The notes beneath the pieces were generated by a model. That model did not search any database, was not told the DNA's origin, and saw only the letters and a program-made list of their open reading frames with translations. The position numbers and the translations under genes are program-made. Shown here piece after piece: positions 21,481-31,696 of a DNA stretch of 64,000 bases. The first letter of the stretch is position 1, and the number at the start of each line of letters is the position of its first letter. Origin of the DNA: Anthostomella pinea (Eukaryota > Ascomycota > Sordariomycetes > Xylariales > Xylariaceae); the NCBI GenBank assembly GCA_963556695.1, contig CAUWAG010000003.1, positions 7,502,001-7,566,000 of the forward strand, written 5' to 3'.

Positions 21481-22649
21481 GGAATGGTCTAATTACCTGG
21501 TTGGCACGACGAATTTGTGGAGAATTTCGCGGAATAGGCACCGAATTACTGCTCATTCCATCGAAGTATCCTCACCTTGTGATGGCATGGACTTGTACTA
21601 TTCTGCGAGGTCGAGTCTGGCCAATGTCTGGTCTGGTGTGCGATGCATTCATTTTACAGCAAAGAGCTTGATGAGCACTTGCTCCAAGACCAGAGCTGGG
21701 AATGATTGGTCACGGCTTCTACGACAAACGGGGAATCATTCAGATGATAAATAGTGCGGCTCGAGACAAATGTAATATCCATGGAATCATGAATGCAGAT
21801 GTTCATTCACACCCGAAGGTCGATGCTGACCGGGACGCAGTGCGTGAGGTATGGCAATAATAAGCAAGATAACAGGGATTGCGATGACCGAGTTTTCGAA
21901 TGATCAGACCTGGGCATGCTGGTCTCGGTCGCTGAGGTTACTGAGCTGGCATTCGTTGTTCTACGGCTGTGATAACATTCCTGCTCTTCATAGTGGGAGC
22001 TGGGAATAACGACTACAAGCGACTTGCTTGCCACCACAGAACTCACATTCCTCTTCTATCTTCCCATTCTCGAGTCTTATCTGGGAGCCAGTTTGTCAAT
22101 TTGTCCTCTACGAGTTGTTCGAAATTATCCATCGGGTTTGACCCCTTGTACACACACATCGTATAAACGAGGTATCTAAATGAGCCATAACGAGGTATCT
22201 GATTGAGCCATCGCACGTTGGGAGAAAAGAGCTTGCTGTCAACAACCCAAGCCAGCAAGCTTACCCAACTCTTCAATGCCACGCCCATAGATCGAAACGC
22301 GCCATTCAACCATTTGGTATTTGCTCGACTCAAGATCCGAAATGACTTCCTTCCTAACGCCAATCGGCTGGCCACCATCAAAGACCCCCTTTCTCAAGAT
22401 CTCAGTATATAGGTGCTCCATTGCTCAAGATCTCAGTATATAGGTGCTCCATTGCTCAAGAACTACAATTCCTCTATCGGTCGCTTAGCACTACCTGGAC
22501 GGGGACTGCTATTGCCATTTAAAGCTTGATCTTGACTGAAACCCAAATCCAAGGGAATGCGCGGCCTAGAAAACTTAAGGAAGGCGCGACTGACCCGCTG
22601 TAGTATAGCTTGATAATTCGCTTCTTCCCCATCAATCACAACCAATTAG
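21481..22649. other. Intergenic region with a small tandem duplication
   Basis: About 1.17 kb between the CUS2-like gene and tRNA-Ile. It contains a 31-bp duplication at 22393-22454. It also has a shorter two-copy repeat of about 22 bp, based on AACGAGGTATCT and GAGCCAT, around 22167-22211. No gene was supported. Confidence 0.5.
22393..22454. repeat. Perfect 31-bp tandem duplication
   Basis: The 31-bp unit starting CTCAAGATCTCAGTATATAG and ending GTGCTCCATTG occurs twice without change, followed by a partial third copy (CTCAAGA). The perfect identity suggests a recent slippage event. Confidence 0.92.
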
Positions 22650-22738
22650 GGTCGCTTAGCTCAGTTGGTTAGAGCGTGGTGCTAATAATCTTGAATTAGT
22701 TAACGCCAAGGCCGCGAGTTCGACCCTCGTAGTGACCA
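22650..22738 (+). tRNA. tRNA-Ile (anticodon AAU) with a 15-nt intron
   Basis: The acceptor stem is GGTCGCT paired with AGTGACC, with one G-T wobble and discriminator A at 22738. The D arm contains TAGCTCAGTTGGTTAGA, an excellent A box. The anticodon stem is TGGTG/CGCCA with mature loop CTAATAA, so the anticodon is AAT (AAU). The T arm has GAGTTCGACCC as B box. The anticodon loop is enlarged by 15 nt at about 22688-22702, one base 3' of the anticodon, the standard place for a nuclear tRNA intron. The mature tRNA would be 74 nt. Confidence 0.95.
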
Positions 22739-22749
22739 ATCACCACACA

Positions 22750-22754
22750 TTTTT
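22750..22754 (+). terminator. RNA polymerase III terminator for tRNA-Ile
   Basis: A run of five T on the sense strand begins 11 bp after the tRNA 3' end, as expected for Pol III termination. Confidence 0.8.
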
Positions 22755-23640
22755 CCTATTCTGGAAATGGAAGGGAGCCTAAAGTTTTGATGGCGATTCT
22801 GGTGGGTGGGTGGCTGCTATGTTAGCTTTCGTCATAGACAGTCTTAGAATCAGCTCGAGGCAAGAAATGTTGAATCCCTTTTTGTCAACTGGACGACACA
22901 CTGCTGTCAGGAGGTAGGGGTCCGAGTGTCCGGTCCCAACCGGGGGAGCCTGGGCTGAAGCGGTGCTGGCGTAACTGAGAAACCGCCGGAAGTTCGTTGG
23001 TTCGTTCGGAGGACGCGGCATATGACCTTTATCGCCACCCTTGAAAATATGGCGGCGGTACATCTCGTACACGCGACGGCCCTGCAAAAGATGCTGGCTT
23101 CAAGAAAAGCTACATCAGTCTCCAACTCCAGACGAGCGTGTCAGGTCACAGGTGATTAACCGTATGGTGTCCAGTATCTCTAGCCACTCCAGCAGTTGCA
23201 ATATCAAGGTAGTCTTCAGAGTCGTCTGATCAAAGAGAGGAATCCTGCTGTAGTCGAAAGAACAGGAATAATAAGTCACAAGGCAGGAAGAAGCCCACCT
23301 GAACCGCAGTTCGAGCCCAGAAATTGTCTTGACGTCAGTGCTTTCAGAGCACCAAGAATGTATGTCCCGTTCATTCATCAGAATCTAATCCTTGCTGTGT
23401 ACATTCCAATACCAGTGTATACCCAACACGCAACGCTTGCTCTGCAATGGTCCATAACACCCATGTCTCGAAACACTAAATCCCCGCGCCAAAGAGTTTG
23501 TGCGCAATCCTAACGAAGCTGTCCAGCCAACGCCTCGAGCGCCAGATCCCATATATATAATAGACCATGCCCAGGTCAGGTCAGGTCCAAGTCCTTGCAT
23601 CAATATATCTACTCTACCCTCCCTTTCCAGCCAAGACAAT
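22755..23640. other. Intergenic region
   Basis: About 0.89 kb between the tRNA and the 3' end of the DUF3405 gene. No gene or repeat was recognised. Confidence 0.45.
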
Positions 23641-26259
23641 CTAGGCCCCTGGATCAGATTCGGGGATCTCTACCACCTCCGGAGCTTGCTCCACCGGTAA
23701 TTCAACATCCTTTACGGGGTGGAGCAGCATAGGGGGTAGGCACATGCGGCCCTCGCCGCCACGCATTTGGTTGACGCTTGTGCCGTTTTTGCTCTCGTCC
23801 TCGACCAGCTCGAACTCCTCGCCACCGTCGTTGTTTACCTTGAGTCCGAGCCATCTTCGGTACATGTTTGGAGCAAAGCCAGAGTTGTAGAACCAAGACA
23901 GACCGACGAGATTATGCTCACGCTGCCCAAAGACTGAGGTTCGAGAGCCACCACTGGCGCCATTCTTGCCATTGTTGAGGGTTTGCGCGAAGACCTCAGT
24001 CGGCCATTCGCGATCGACATAGATCGGGTGTGGTACGAATACAGCTTTGTAACCGTGTTGCAGCGCGACAGTGGCAGGCCACATTTCGGGGAAAGCGTGG
24101 TGCTTCTTGAAAGCTGTCTCGCTGTGCATGGTCATGAGGAGACGGCGCGACATACGTGAGGCCGTGATGATCTGTGCCCGCCGTGGGGGATGACCGTTTC
24201 CATCGGACGTGTTGTAGCCGGTGATATCATCAGATAGGCCCCAGGTAGTGCCCTCAGGATCAAACATTGGGTTGAACGTGATGTAGTCGGCCTGTTCACC
24301 GGCTCCCCACACATACTTGTCCTTTTCGTAAGTCGTCTCAGGCATGGGGTCATTGTCCGGCTCGAACCAGTCGTTGGGATCCTTGGGTCGTTCAGGACCC
24401 CAAATAACCTTGTCACCGCGACCAGACACAGGCTTCCTGCCGTTGGCAGCGACACCCTCCCAGACATTATCGGCTCCCTTGGTACCCATCTCAGCCTGCA
24501 CTCGTGCCATCTGCTTGAAATCATCCCATTCACCATGTACTGAGGGTAGGTAAAATCGAGCATTGCGTTCCCAGAGTCCTTTCCTAGGTTGCTCCTTGGT
24601 CCAGTTCTCGATCTTGGAGAAGAAGTCGTAGTAGTGGCTCGTGTAGCGGATATCCATTTCCCACTGCCAGTAATAATCGTACTCGGGATGTTGATAGGCG
24701 AAGTATTGCATCGCCATCTGCAGTCCACGATACACGCCGTGGACAGGTAGGTCTGGTCCACGCGCAAAGAGGTCGAAAATGCCCTGATAGAGCGCTAACA
24801 TCTGCGTCTCCGTCCACAGAGTGACTAGGCCCCGGAATTCGGCTGGGATTGACTCTTCGATCCGTCGTTGGTAGGTATCAGCATCCGCCCAAATGGGGTG
24901 TGCCGCATCGTTCTTGACTTGGACGAGAAGATGAATATCATAGCGACCACCAGTAGCAAGTGCTAATTCGGAGATGAGAGAACGAAGGTTCATGACGTCC
25001 TCCTCTCTCCAGGTGTACTCGTCCCAACAGCGTATGACGACAGCAGTTCTAGACTTGGGTTTCCCAGTAATCTTTGCCCCTGCGGCTGGTCCTACATTCT
25101 TCTCTTTGACGGTCTCTACCGCGGCAGAAGACTGAAGTGGTTCATTCTTCTCTGTGACGGTCTCTTCCGCGGCCGAAGACTCGAGTGTTTCGTCAAGCAT
25201 CGTATCGCGCGCGTTCAGGTTCATACTGGCAGTCGCATCGTCGATGAAGAATCCGTGTGGCGTTGGTTGCCTGGGGGGTAGGGCCTTGTATCGTGCAGCG
25301 TTTGCCTGGTAGCATCGTCTCTGTATCTCGGCCCAATTGAGGTTCTTCCATTCAACTTGAGGCACCTTACCCCATGTCGACTCGGATCCTTCCTTCTCGC
25401 CATGCTCTCCAGTACCTAGGCCGCCTGCCCTCACGGAATATCCGAAGCCATATGGTCCGTATCTGCCGTAGCGTTCGAAGCAGATATCTTCAGGAAGCCC
25501 AAGAAGCCCATAGGAGCCCAGTATAGCCTCGGGAAAGCCATTCGGGCGACCGTCGTAGTAGCGAATAGGAGGTACTCGTACTTTGTTTTCCTTGTCAATG
25601 AAGCATTCGTTGAACTCTTCTGGGGCGGCCTTGAAGACACTCTGAGGGTATCCAATGAACTCCTTGCTGGCAGGCAAGCCGCGTTTCAGTACTTCGGACT
25701 CCTGGCTGTTTGTGACAAATGCCAGCTTGTCCAAAGGAAGCTCGTCCTCTGCGCGTGGGTACTCAGGGATGTTCTGAGAGAAAGGCACCAAATTCCGGAT
25801 GCCGCCATAATACCTCGTGAGAAAGCTGTAAGATTCCCATATTTGAGGACCAGAGGGTGGTCTCTCTATCTTCCCTTCGGCAATGGCCCTATTCTCGTTG
25901 TGGCTTGCTCGAATCAGAGTGAATATCAACAGAAGCATGAAGGATATCAGGCCGAAGCAGAGATATCTCACGATCTTGTTGGGCAGGCGATAGAATAAGG
26001 GTCGCCCTGGTTTGTGAGGCATAGCGAAGTTCTTCTGCTTCGACATGCTGGGTCTGCCGAGGGCGGCAGAGGAGGTTGATGTGTTGCGGGAGTTGGTTGT
26101 GCTCGGGGAGGATATGGTAGAGTATTCGTCATAGTCGGAGTCGTCGTAAGAGTCGTTCGAGTCGCGCTCCTTGCTTGGAGAGGTGAGCTTCTCGTAGAGT
26201 GGTAACTTGGAGTTCCGGCCCTCGCGCGAGCGCAACGCGTTCCAGGAGAGTGCCCCCAT
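23641..26259 (-). CDS. DUF3405 type II membrane protein (probable glycosyltransferase-like, Golgi/ER)
   Basis: A single exon encodes 872 residues. A cytosolic Ser/Asp-rich N-terminus of about 95 residues is followed by one membrane helix (IVRYLCFGLISFMLLLIFTL, about residues 98-117). A long lumenal region of the fungal DUF3405 family follows. The core holds TAVVIRCWDEYTWREEDVMN, YDIHLLVQVKNDAAHP, YDYYWQWEMDIRYTSHYYDF, RAQIITASRMSRRLLMTMHS and VPHPIYVDREWP. The WQWEMDIRYTSH segment looks like an acidic metal-site motif of a GT-A type transferase, but no activity is established and I assign none. Residues around 345-385 hold a short internal duplication (SSAAEETVTEKNEPL then SSAAVETVKEKN). The topology suggests Golgi or ER retention. 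Confidence 0.85.
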   Translation of the reverse strand: MGALSWNALRSREGRNSKLPLYEKLTSPSKERDSNDSYDDSDYDEYSTISSPSTTNSRNTSTSSAALGRPSMSKQKNFAMPHKPGRPLFYRLPNKIVRYLCFGLISFMLLLIFTLIRASHNENRAIAEGKIERPPSGPQIWESYSFLTRYYGGIRNLVPFSQNIPEYPRAEDELPLDKLAFVTNSQESEVLKRGLPASKEFIGYPQSVFKAAPEEFNECFIDKENKVRVPPIRYYDGRPNGFPEAILGSYGLLGLPEDICFERYGRYGPYGFGYSVRAGGLGTGEHGEKEGSESTWGKVPQVEWKNLNWAEIQRRCYQANAARYKALPPRQPTPHGFFIDDATASMNLNARDTMLDETLESSAAEETVTEKNEPLQSSAAVETVKEKNVGPAAGAKITGKPKSRTAVVIRCWDEYTWREEDVMNLRSLISELALATGGRYDIHLLVQVKNDAAHPIWADADTYQRRIEESIPAEFRGLVTLWTETQMLALYQGIFDLFARGPDLPVHGVYRGLQMAMQYFAYQHPEYDYYWQWEMDIRYTSHYYDFFSKIENWTKEQPRKGLWERNARFYLPSVHGEWDDFKQMARVQAEMGTKGADNVWEGVAANGRKPVSGRGDKVIWGPERPKDPNDWFEPDNDPMPETTYEKDKYVWGAGEQADYITFNPMFDPEGTTWGLSDDITGYNTSDGNGHPPRRAQIITASRMSRRLLMTMHSETAFKKHHAFPEMWPATVALQHGYKAVFVPHPIYVDREWPTEVFAQTLNNGKNGASGGSRTSVFGQREHNLVGLSWFYNSGFAPNMYRRWLGLKVNNDGGEEFELVEDESKNGTSVNQMRGGEGRMCLPPMLLHPVKDVELPVEQAPEVVEIPESDPGA

Positions 26260-28451
26260 TGCTCAGGGGACCGCAGAATGCTATTTGCGGCAAGGTTTAG
26301 TTCATGTGATCGATGCCGTACCGGGAGAAAATGGCATACCGGTTGCTTTGCTTTGAAGATTGTCCACCGACGTCACCGTAGTACTAGCTAGTGCGCAGAA
26401 GCCAGTGGTCTAGGGATCATTGAGCAAATGGATTGCAGCAATTCAACAAGATTCGAGCGGCGGCTATTGGTTAAGGTACAGCGTCGTAGACGGTGGTCCC
26501 GAGAGAATGCGGAAGGGACGTAACGGCGACAATGTGATCTGCTGTGTGTGATCCAAGTGTATCGCGGACAATAGTGTCAAACGACAGAGTGAACGAACTT
26601 GGAAGTGCAGAAGTCGAGCTGGTGGTTGCTTGGCCATAGTCCAGACCCAGGGGGGAAAAGTGGTTGTAATGATCTCTCGGCTCGAAATGGCAATCGCTAC
26701 TGCGGATCCTCTAGCAATCTGGAGTCGCCCCGTTGCTTCGAGTCTGCGGGTCCTGTGGGGCAGTACCCGACCAATGACCCGCCCCATTGCGCTGGATTCC
26801 GTGTCAAACGCCCCTATCGAGGCGCCTGTGCCCCTGTCATCTGTGCTGACTGGATCGGGGGCGGATACCACCCTGGCAGCCTGGATACCAGGGGGCAACG
26901 GGCAATCGCACTCGACATATTATCAACAACAGCGCCGTCTCCGCAGCCACTCACGATGGCGAATTGGCCCGTCCTCCCATTGCCAGGAGCAACCGTGAGA
27001 TCCCACAGAGTTTGTGATGCATCAGCCAGCCAGCCAGCCAGCCAGCCATCAGCAGTGCATGTCAGCTTGCACAGGCACACAGGGTCTCGCTCCCGTCGTC
27101 GAAGGCTTTTGTCGCACAATCCTCGCTGCAGTACCACCTACGGGCATGACCCTACCTTTTCTAGGTTCTCCTATCTTCAATGTTTGTCTGACCCGTCTCG
27201 AACCCGCGATGGCTTCGTGAGTGTAATGTCGTTCACGCTGCGAAGAACCGAACAAACAAAACCCGCACGATGATCTGAATGCCGCCGCGGATGCATCCGA
27301 GGCCAGTGCCACAACGACGATTGCGTAAAGCAGCAGCAATGACGTTTTCCGTGTCTCTTTTGATGGTTGAAGATTTCAGACAACAATGGGTTTGCACGTC
27401 TGCACCAATCACCGGCTGACTGCAGCGGTGTGCTGGTTCCTCCTACGCCTCCTACGCCAGGCGGCCTGCCTATTGGTGTTGGATCGGAGTATAAACTCCT
27501 TTTTGCCCCACACTCCAATACTGAACCTGAGTTCTTCGGTTCTTCGCGCGCATGACGCTAGTCGAAGCAACCAACATGCGGTATACCGACAACGGAGCAC
27601 TACCATATATGGACGATCTATAGTCCTGAGAGGATGGTGATTGGTCTGGCTGGTTTCGCTGCCATCGTCGATCGACGCACCATCTGACATCGTATTACGG
27701 GCACCTTGTGCCTTTCCTGGGCACAATCATGAGGCGGTCAGAACGATGAATAGTCAACGGCGGACGCTTCACTCTGGCAGTCGGGTTTACCTACATATAC
27801 CCCTGAAGCCGGCGTGCACCTCCGGCCGTCAAGTTGGGGCTGTTAGCTGGAGGTGTTTGTACGCCAGGTACAGATGGAGGCATTGGGTGTATGTCACAGG
27901 CACAGCCAACCGAATTGCCGGAGTCGGGATGCTGATCGTTCAATGTTTGATTCAACCGCCTGCCGGTGCTTGCCACGTGCAGCCTCAAGTCCTCCACTTG
28001 CCTACCCGCATGAGTAAGTACGTGTTGGGCGAAGTATGATTCGGCATCACTCTGACGTCGGACGCCGATGCGTCAGTTTGTACCTATCGATGCAAGCGCC
28101 CTACTGAGGGCTATCACTGAACCCATGGAAACACCACGCATTTCTGCTACCTGGGTCTACATGTAGGTCTACGTCTGCGGCTACGCCCAACTGTCCCAAG
28201 ATATGTCACTGGTTATTACCTGACCTTCGCACGGACCAGTCTGGGCAAGAGTAGGACAACCTCCTTTCCTAGACTATAAAGGGCCTCTCACGAACGCACC
28301 TTCTTATGCAAGGCACGAACCTAGTCCCTCAGGTCCAAAACTCGGTTCTTTTCCAACGACGCAACCAAACCCCCTCGCGTCGGGTCTCTCGTTCTGCAAC
28401 CACTTTACCGGCACATGGCATTTTGGCTGACCTCTCTATGAAGAGTAAAAC
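26260..28451. promoter_or_regulatory. Divergent intergenic region
   Basis: About 2.2 kb between two divergent genes. A CAGC tract is listed separately. A TATAAA lies at 28275-28280, about 170 bp before the luciferase-domain gene, and a GTATAAAC is near 27489. No coding sequence was supported. Confidence 0.4.
27023..27047. repeat. (CAGC)6 microsatellite
   Basis: Six uninterrupted copies of CAGC lie in a long intergenic region. Confidence 0.9.
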
Positions 28452-29638
28452 ATGGCCACCCTCTTCACGCAGGCTGACGTGTCTACTCCATCAGTAGGCG
28501 TCGAGCATCAGGCGAGCATCGATGGCGATCCCATGTCGATGAGTGTGACCATCAGACAGGACCCTCTATCTGTCACACTAGACGGCCCTGCCATATTCGG
28601 CCTTTCTCTCTCCCTAATACTGGTTATACACCTCCTGCAACCTAGGGTTGCCGTCTTACTCATCTCCTTGGCCACCGCGGCCTTGTTCATCCACAACGAC
28701 TTCCGCAACTACCTCAAACTCGGTCCGGGAGGCACCCCGCCAACCTTTACCGGTTACCTCAAAATCAACTGGCTCAAGCTCTGGGCGCTACGGAATCCCT
28801 TCGATCCTCTTCCAGCCGACCCAGATGTTCAACCATCAGCCGGCGTCCTTCACAGGAAGCCCCTCCCCTACCGCTGCGGCGCACGCCCAACAGTCGTCGG
28901 CATAGCACCGCAACGCCAGGTCGACCAGCTCGGGTCCCCGGAATGTTACCTGGCCCTCCGCCGCATTCTCGAGAAGCACGGCGAGACGAACCACGACGAG
29001 ATCGGCCTGGGCACTTCCTGCTTCGAGAAGCACGGTCTGGGTATATTCGCCCGCTATCCTTTCAACAACACGTGCCAGGGCGAGATCTGCCACGTCCACG
29101 GCTCGGACCACTCCATGCGTATGTACATTTTCGAGTCTCTTACTTCCCCATATGGCCATGTCCAGGGCGCGAATTTCCTCTTCTAGCCCGTGTCATGCTC
29201 CCGAGACACGCATTACGACTCCATTTTACTCCACAAAACATCTAAAAGAAGTAATTGCTGACTCTAATTTGCTTGACGACCTGAGCCTACACCCGGACGA
29301 CGTGAAGGAAGTGCTCGAGAAGGGCTGGGGACAGCGGTACGTATAAAAACATCCCGTCCCAAGACCCTGAGCCTTGTATTCGGGATCAAGCTTTGTTGTT
29401 CCCTTTCCTTCTTCACCTAGAAAATGGCCGTACGGGTTCAAAGACAGGATGTTAACGTACACACAGTCACCCCCTGACGAGCCAGGGCCTGCTGAAAATG
29501 CCCGTACCGAAGCAGTTCACCATGGTCTACGCACCGCGGACGATGGATGAGCTCAGGGTCGTCTGTCAGATCATCGAGGCGGCTGGGTACTGGGTGATCG
29601 GAAAGGAGATGCGGCTGGATCTGGAGGGCGAGCTATAG
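28452..29638 (+). CDS. Luciferase-domain (DUF5519-like) membrane protein carrying two introner-like introns
   Basis: Best model: exons 28452-29118, 29279-29336 and 29467-29638, giving 298 residues. A hydrophobic segment at about residues 45-78 (IFGLSLSLILVIHLLQ and after) suggests a membrane anchor. The soluble part has RPTVVGIAPQRQVDQLGS, FARYPFNNTCQGEICHVHGS and SDHSM, then LSLHPDDVKEVLEKGWGQR, and finally FTMVYAPRTMDELRVVCQII. This matches the fungal luciferase-like domain family. No light-producing activity is implied and the function is unknown. The second intron is canonical. The first begins with GTATGT, but the expected acceptor before ACCTGAGC reads GACG, not CAG. Restoring one A would give an intron of the same length as its relative in the carbamoyl-phosphate synthase gene. 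An in-frame AAAAG at 29248 is an alternative acceptor and would add ten residues (308 in all). Confidence 0.65.
29119..29278 (+). mobile_element. Introner-like element family A, copy 1
   Basis: The whole of intron 1 of the luciferase-domain gene aligns with the intron at 60785-60945. Shared blocks are GTATGTACATT, GAGTCTCTT, ATGGCCATGTC, GCGAATTT, CTCCCGAGACACGCATTACG, AACATCTAAAAG and CTGACT. The host genes are unrelated and the intron phases differ (phase 1 here, phase 2 there). The 3' limit given assumes a damaged acceptor. Confidence 0.8.
29337..29466 (+). mobile_element. Introner-like element family B, copy 1
   Basis: Intron 2 of the luciferase-domain gene (130 nt, phase 2) aligns end to end with the 131-nt intron of the dehydrogenase gene at 36679-36809, about 80% identical by eye. 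Shared blocks are GTACGTATA, CAAGACCCTGAGCCT, GCTTTGTTGTTCC, TACGGGTT, ACAGGATG and AACGTACAC before the acceptor. The ends GTACGT and ACGTAC are mutually inverted. Confidence 0.85.
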
Positions 29639-30199
29639 AAAGATGAGGGATATAAACAAGAGGGACGCTGTGGAGCGGACAACAAGCCTTACATCACAAG
29701 CTAAGAATTGCCAGCTTGAGAACTCACAGCCTGGCCGATGGCCTCTTCCACATGGACAGTGGTGTTCAACCAGCCGGAAGCGAGCGATTCTGTTGCCAGG
29801 CATCATCTCCGCGTGGCGATCGGTCAAGAAAACACTTTCTAGAAAGCAGGTTACCTAATAATAAGCATACGGTAGCCATCCCAACAAAGACTGGTCTTGG
29901 CAGAATTCATGTGATACTTCACCGATGAAAGACTTCCCATGTGTAATGAGAGGGTTTCAAGCCCGCAGTCACTCGCTTCGGTCAGGCAAATATATCAAGA
30001 AGATCTACGCCTTTTCGAGCCTCAAACTTGCGTAAATGCTGCAGCAGTGTGGCTTGATGTTGAATATGTCACAAGACTCGACGTCGGCTCCCAATGCAAA
30101 GCCTTGGATAGTAAGGTATATACAGAGTCCATCATGCCTCACCAACACAAGCAAGCGACTAAGCAAGCTCAGATACCTGTATCCTTTCTCTTCTCCTGT
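29639..30199. other. Convergent intergenic region
   Basis: About 0.56 kb of 3' flanks of two convergent genes. Nothing was recognised. Confidence 0.45.
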
Positions 30200-31696
30200 C
30201 TAGGCCGGTGCGGTGCCCTTCCAGTACTTGGTAGCCACAAACGGCATCTTAGTGACGACGGCCTTGCGCTTGCGGCCCCGCACCACAACCTCGACCTCGG
30301 TGCCCGCCTTGTGCGACCCATCCTTGACGTAGCCCATGGCGATGTTCTTGCCCAGCGTCGGGCTGGGACACCCGCTGGTGACGACGCCGATCTTGCCGCC
30401 GTCAGCGCCATCAACGATCTCGGCCCCCTCGCGCGCGGGCGCGCCCTCGATGACGAAGCCGACGCGCCGCCGCTCGACGCCCTGACCGCCCTTGCTCTTG
30501 GACTTCAGCTGCGCGAGGATGGCGTCGGCGCCGTGGAACTTGTCGGCCGCGGCCGGGTCGCGGCGGTCCTTGCCGATGATCCAGCTCAGCGCGCCCTCGA
30601 CGGGCGTCGTGGTGTCGTCCAGGTCGTGGCCGTACAGACACATGCCAGCCTCGAGCCTCAGACTGTCCCTGGCGCCCAGACCGGCGAGCTGCAGTCGCTC
30701 CGGGCCCGCGGTCTGCAGCAGCGCCTCGGTGATTGCCACGGTGTCTTCGGGCGCGATCGAGATCTCGAACCCGTCCTCGCCCGTGTAACCGCCGCGGGAG
30801 ACGAGCACGGGGCGCGAGAGCTCGCTGCCGCGCAGCTTGAGCTTCACGAAGCGGCTCTGCCCGAAATACAGCTCGCGCAGCTTCGCCTCCTCCGGCACGA
30901 GCAGCAGCTCCGCGAGGATGTCCTCAGCGAGCGGGCCCTGCAGCGCCACGAGGCCCCAGCCATCGAGGACCTCGTGTCGGACCTCCTTCTCCTTGCCCTC
31001 CGCTGCCTCGTTGCGCCACGCCTCCAGCTGCTCCGCCAGGTACTTGAGGTCCTTGTCGCGACAGGCGGCGTTGGTGACGACGTAGAACAGCTCAGGTCCC
31101 AGGCGCGTGATCACCGTATCGTCGACGATGCCGCCCGAGCCGGGCCACAGCAGCGTGCTGAGCGTGCTCTGGTGCGCAGGCAGCGCTGCGATGCTGCCTG
31201 GCGTCACGCGCTGCAGGAATGCGGCTGCGCCGGGGCCCTCGAACCGGTGCTGCACCATGTGGCCGACGTCGAAGAGCGAGGCCTTCTCGCGCGTGAAGTG
31301 GTGCGAGGCGCTTACGCCGAGCCCGGAGTATTGCACCGGCATCTCGAAGCCGCCGAAGGGCACCATCTTGGCGCCGTGCGCGAGGTGCAGGTCGTAGAGG
31401 GCCGTCTTGCTGAGGGGGCCTGTCGAGAGGCTGTCGGGGGCCGATGCATAGTGTCTGCTTTGGGTGGTTCGTAGAGGAGTGGCGTAGGACGGGAAGGTTC
31501 GGAGGGCGTTGTTTACCCTGTGGGAGGGAAGGAGGAGGCTTTGTCGTTGGGACTGCGAGCTCGTTGGTGCTGGAATGCTGGTCGTGAGCGAAGCTGACGA
31601 TGATGCTGCCCGCGCGAGCAACTGAGTCTGTTGTTTCGACCTGGAAAGGGCAGATGCTTCCTTCCTGGCCCTGCTAAGGGCTTTAGAGGACTTCAT
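30200..31696 (-). CDS. GCV1: Mitochondrial aminomethyltransferase, T protein of the glycine cleavage system
   Basis: This intronless gene encodes 498 residues. The T protein takes the aminomethyl arm of the H protein and, with tetrahydrofolate, releases ammonia and 5,10-methylene-tetrahydrofolate in the mitochondrial matrix. An unusually long leader (about 85 residues, Arg/Ser/Ala-rich, few acids) precedes the start of homology at TALYDLHLAHGAKMVPFGGF. Conserved folate-site and core motifs include MPVQYSGLGVSASHHFTREK, SLFDVGHMVQHRF, LWPGSGGIVDDTVI, SRGGYTGEDGFEI, LGARDSLRLEAGMCLYGHDL and IGVVTSGCPSPTLGKNIAMG. The C-terminal barrel ends with FVATKYWKGTAPA. The sequence is GC-rich at third positions, as for RCL1. 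The Met at 31696 is the only one that leaves a complete targeting leader. Confidence 0.95.
   Translation of the reverse strand: MKSSKALSRARKEASALSRSKQQTQLLARAASSSASLTTSIPAPTSSQSQRQSLLLPSHRVNNALRTFPSYATPLRTTQSRHYASAPDSLSTGPLSKTALYDLHLAHGAKMVPFGGFEMPVQYSGLGVSASHHFTREKASLFDVGHMVQHRFEGPGAAAFLQRVTPGSIAALPAHQSTLSTLLWPGSGGIVDDTVITRLGPELFYVVTNAACRDKDLKYLAEQLEAWRNEAAEGKEKEVRHEVLDGWGLVALQGPLAEDILAELLLVPEEAKLRELYFGQSRFVKLKLRGSELSRPVLVSRGGYTGEDGFEISIAPEDTVAITEALLQTAGPERLQLAGLGARDSLRLEAGMCLYGHDLDDTTTPVEGALSWIIGKDRRDPAAADKFHGADAILAQLKSKSKGGQGVERRRVGFVIEGAPAREGAEIVDGADGGKIGVVTSGCPSPTLGKNIAMGYVKDGSHKAGTEVEVVVRGRKRKAVVTKMPFVATKYWKGTAPA

Noticed and set aside
29939..31474. A 511-codon frame antisense to GCV1
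   Set aside because: An artefact of the GC-rich third positions of GCV1, whose own product matches the T protein throughout.
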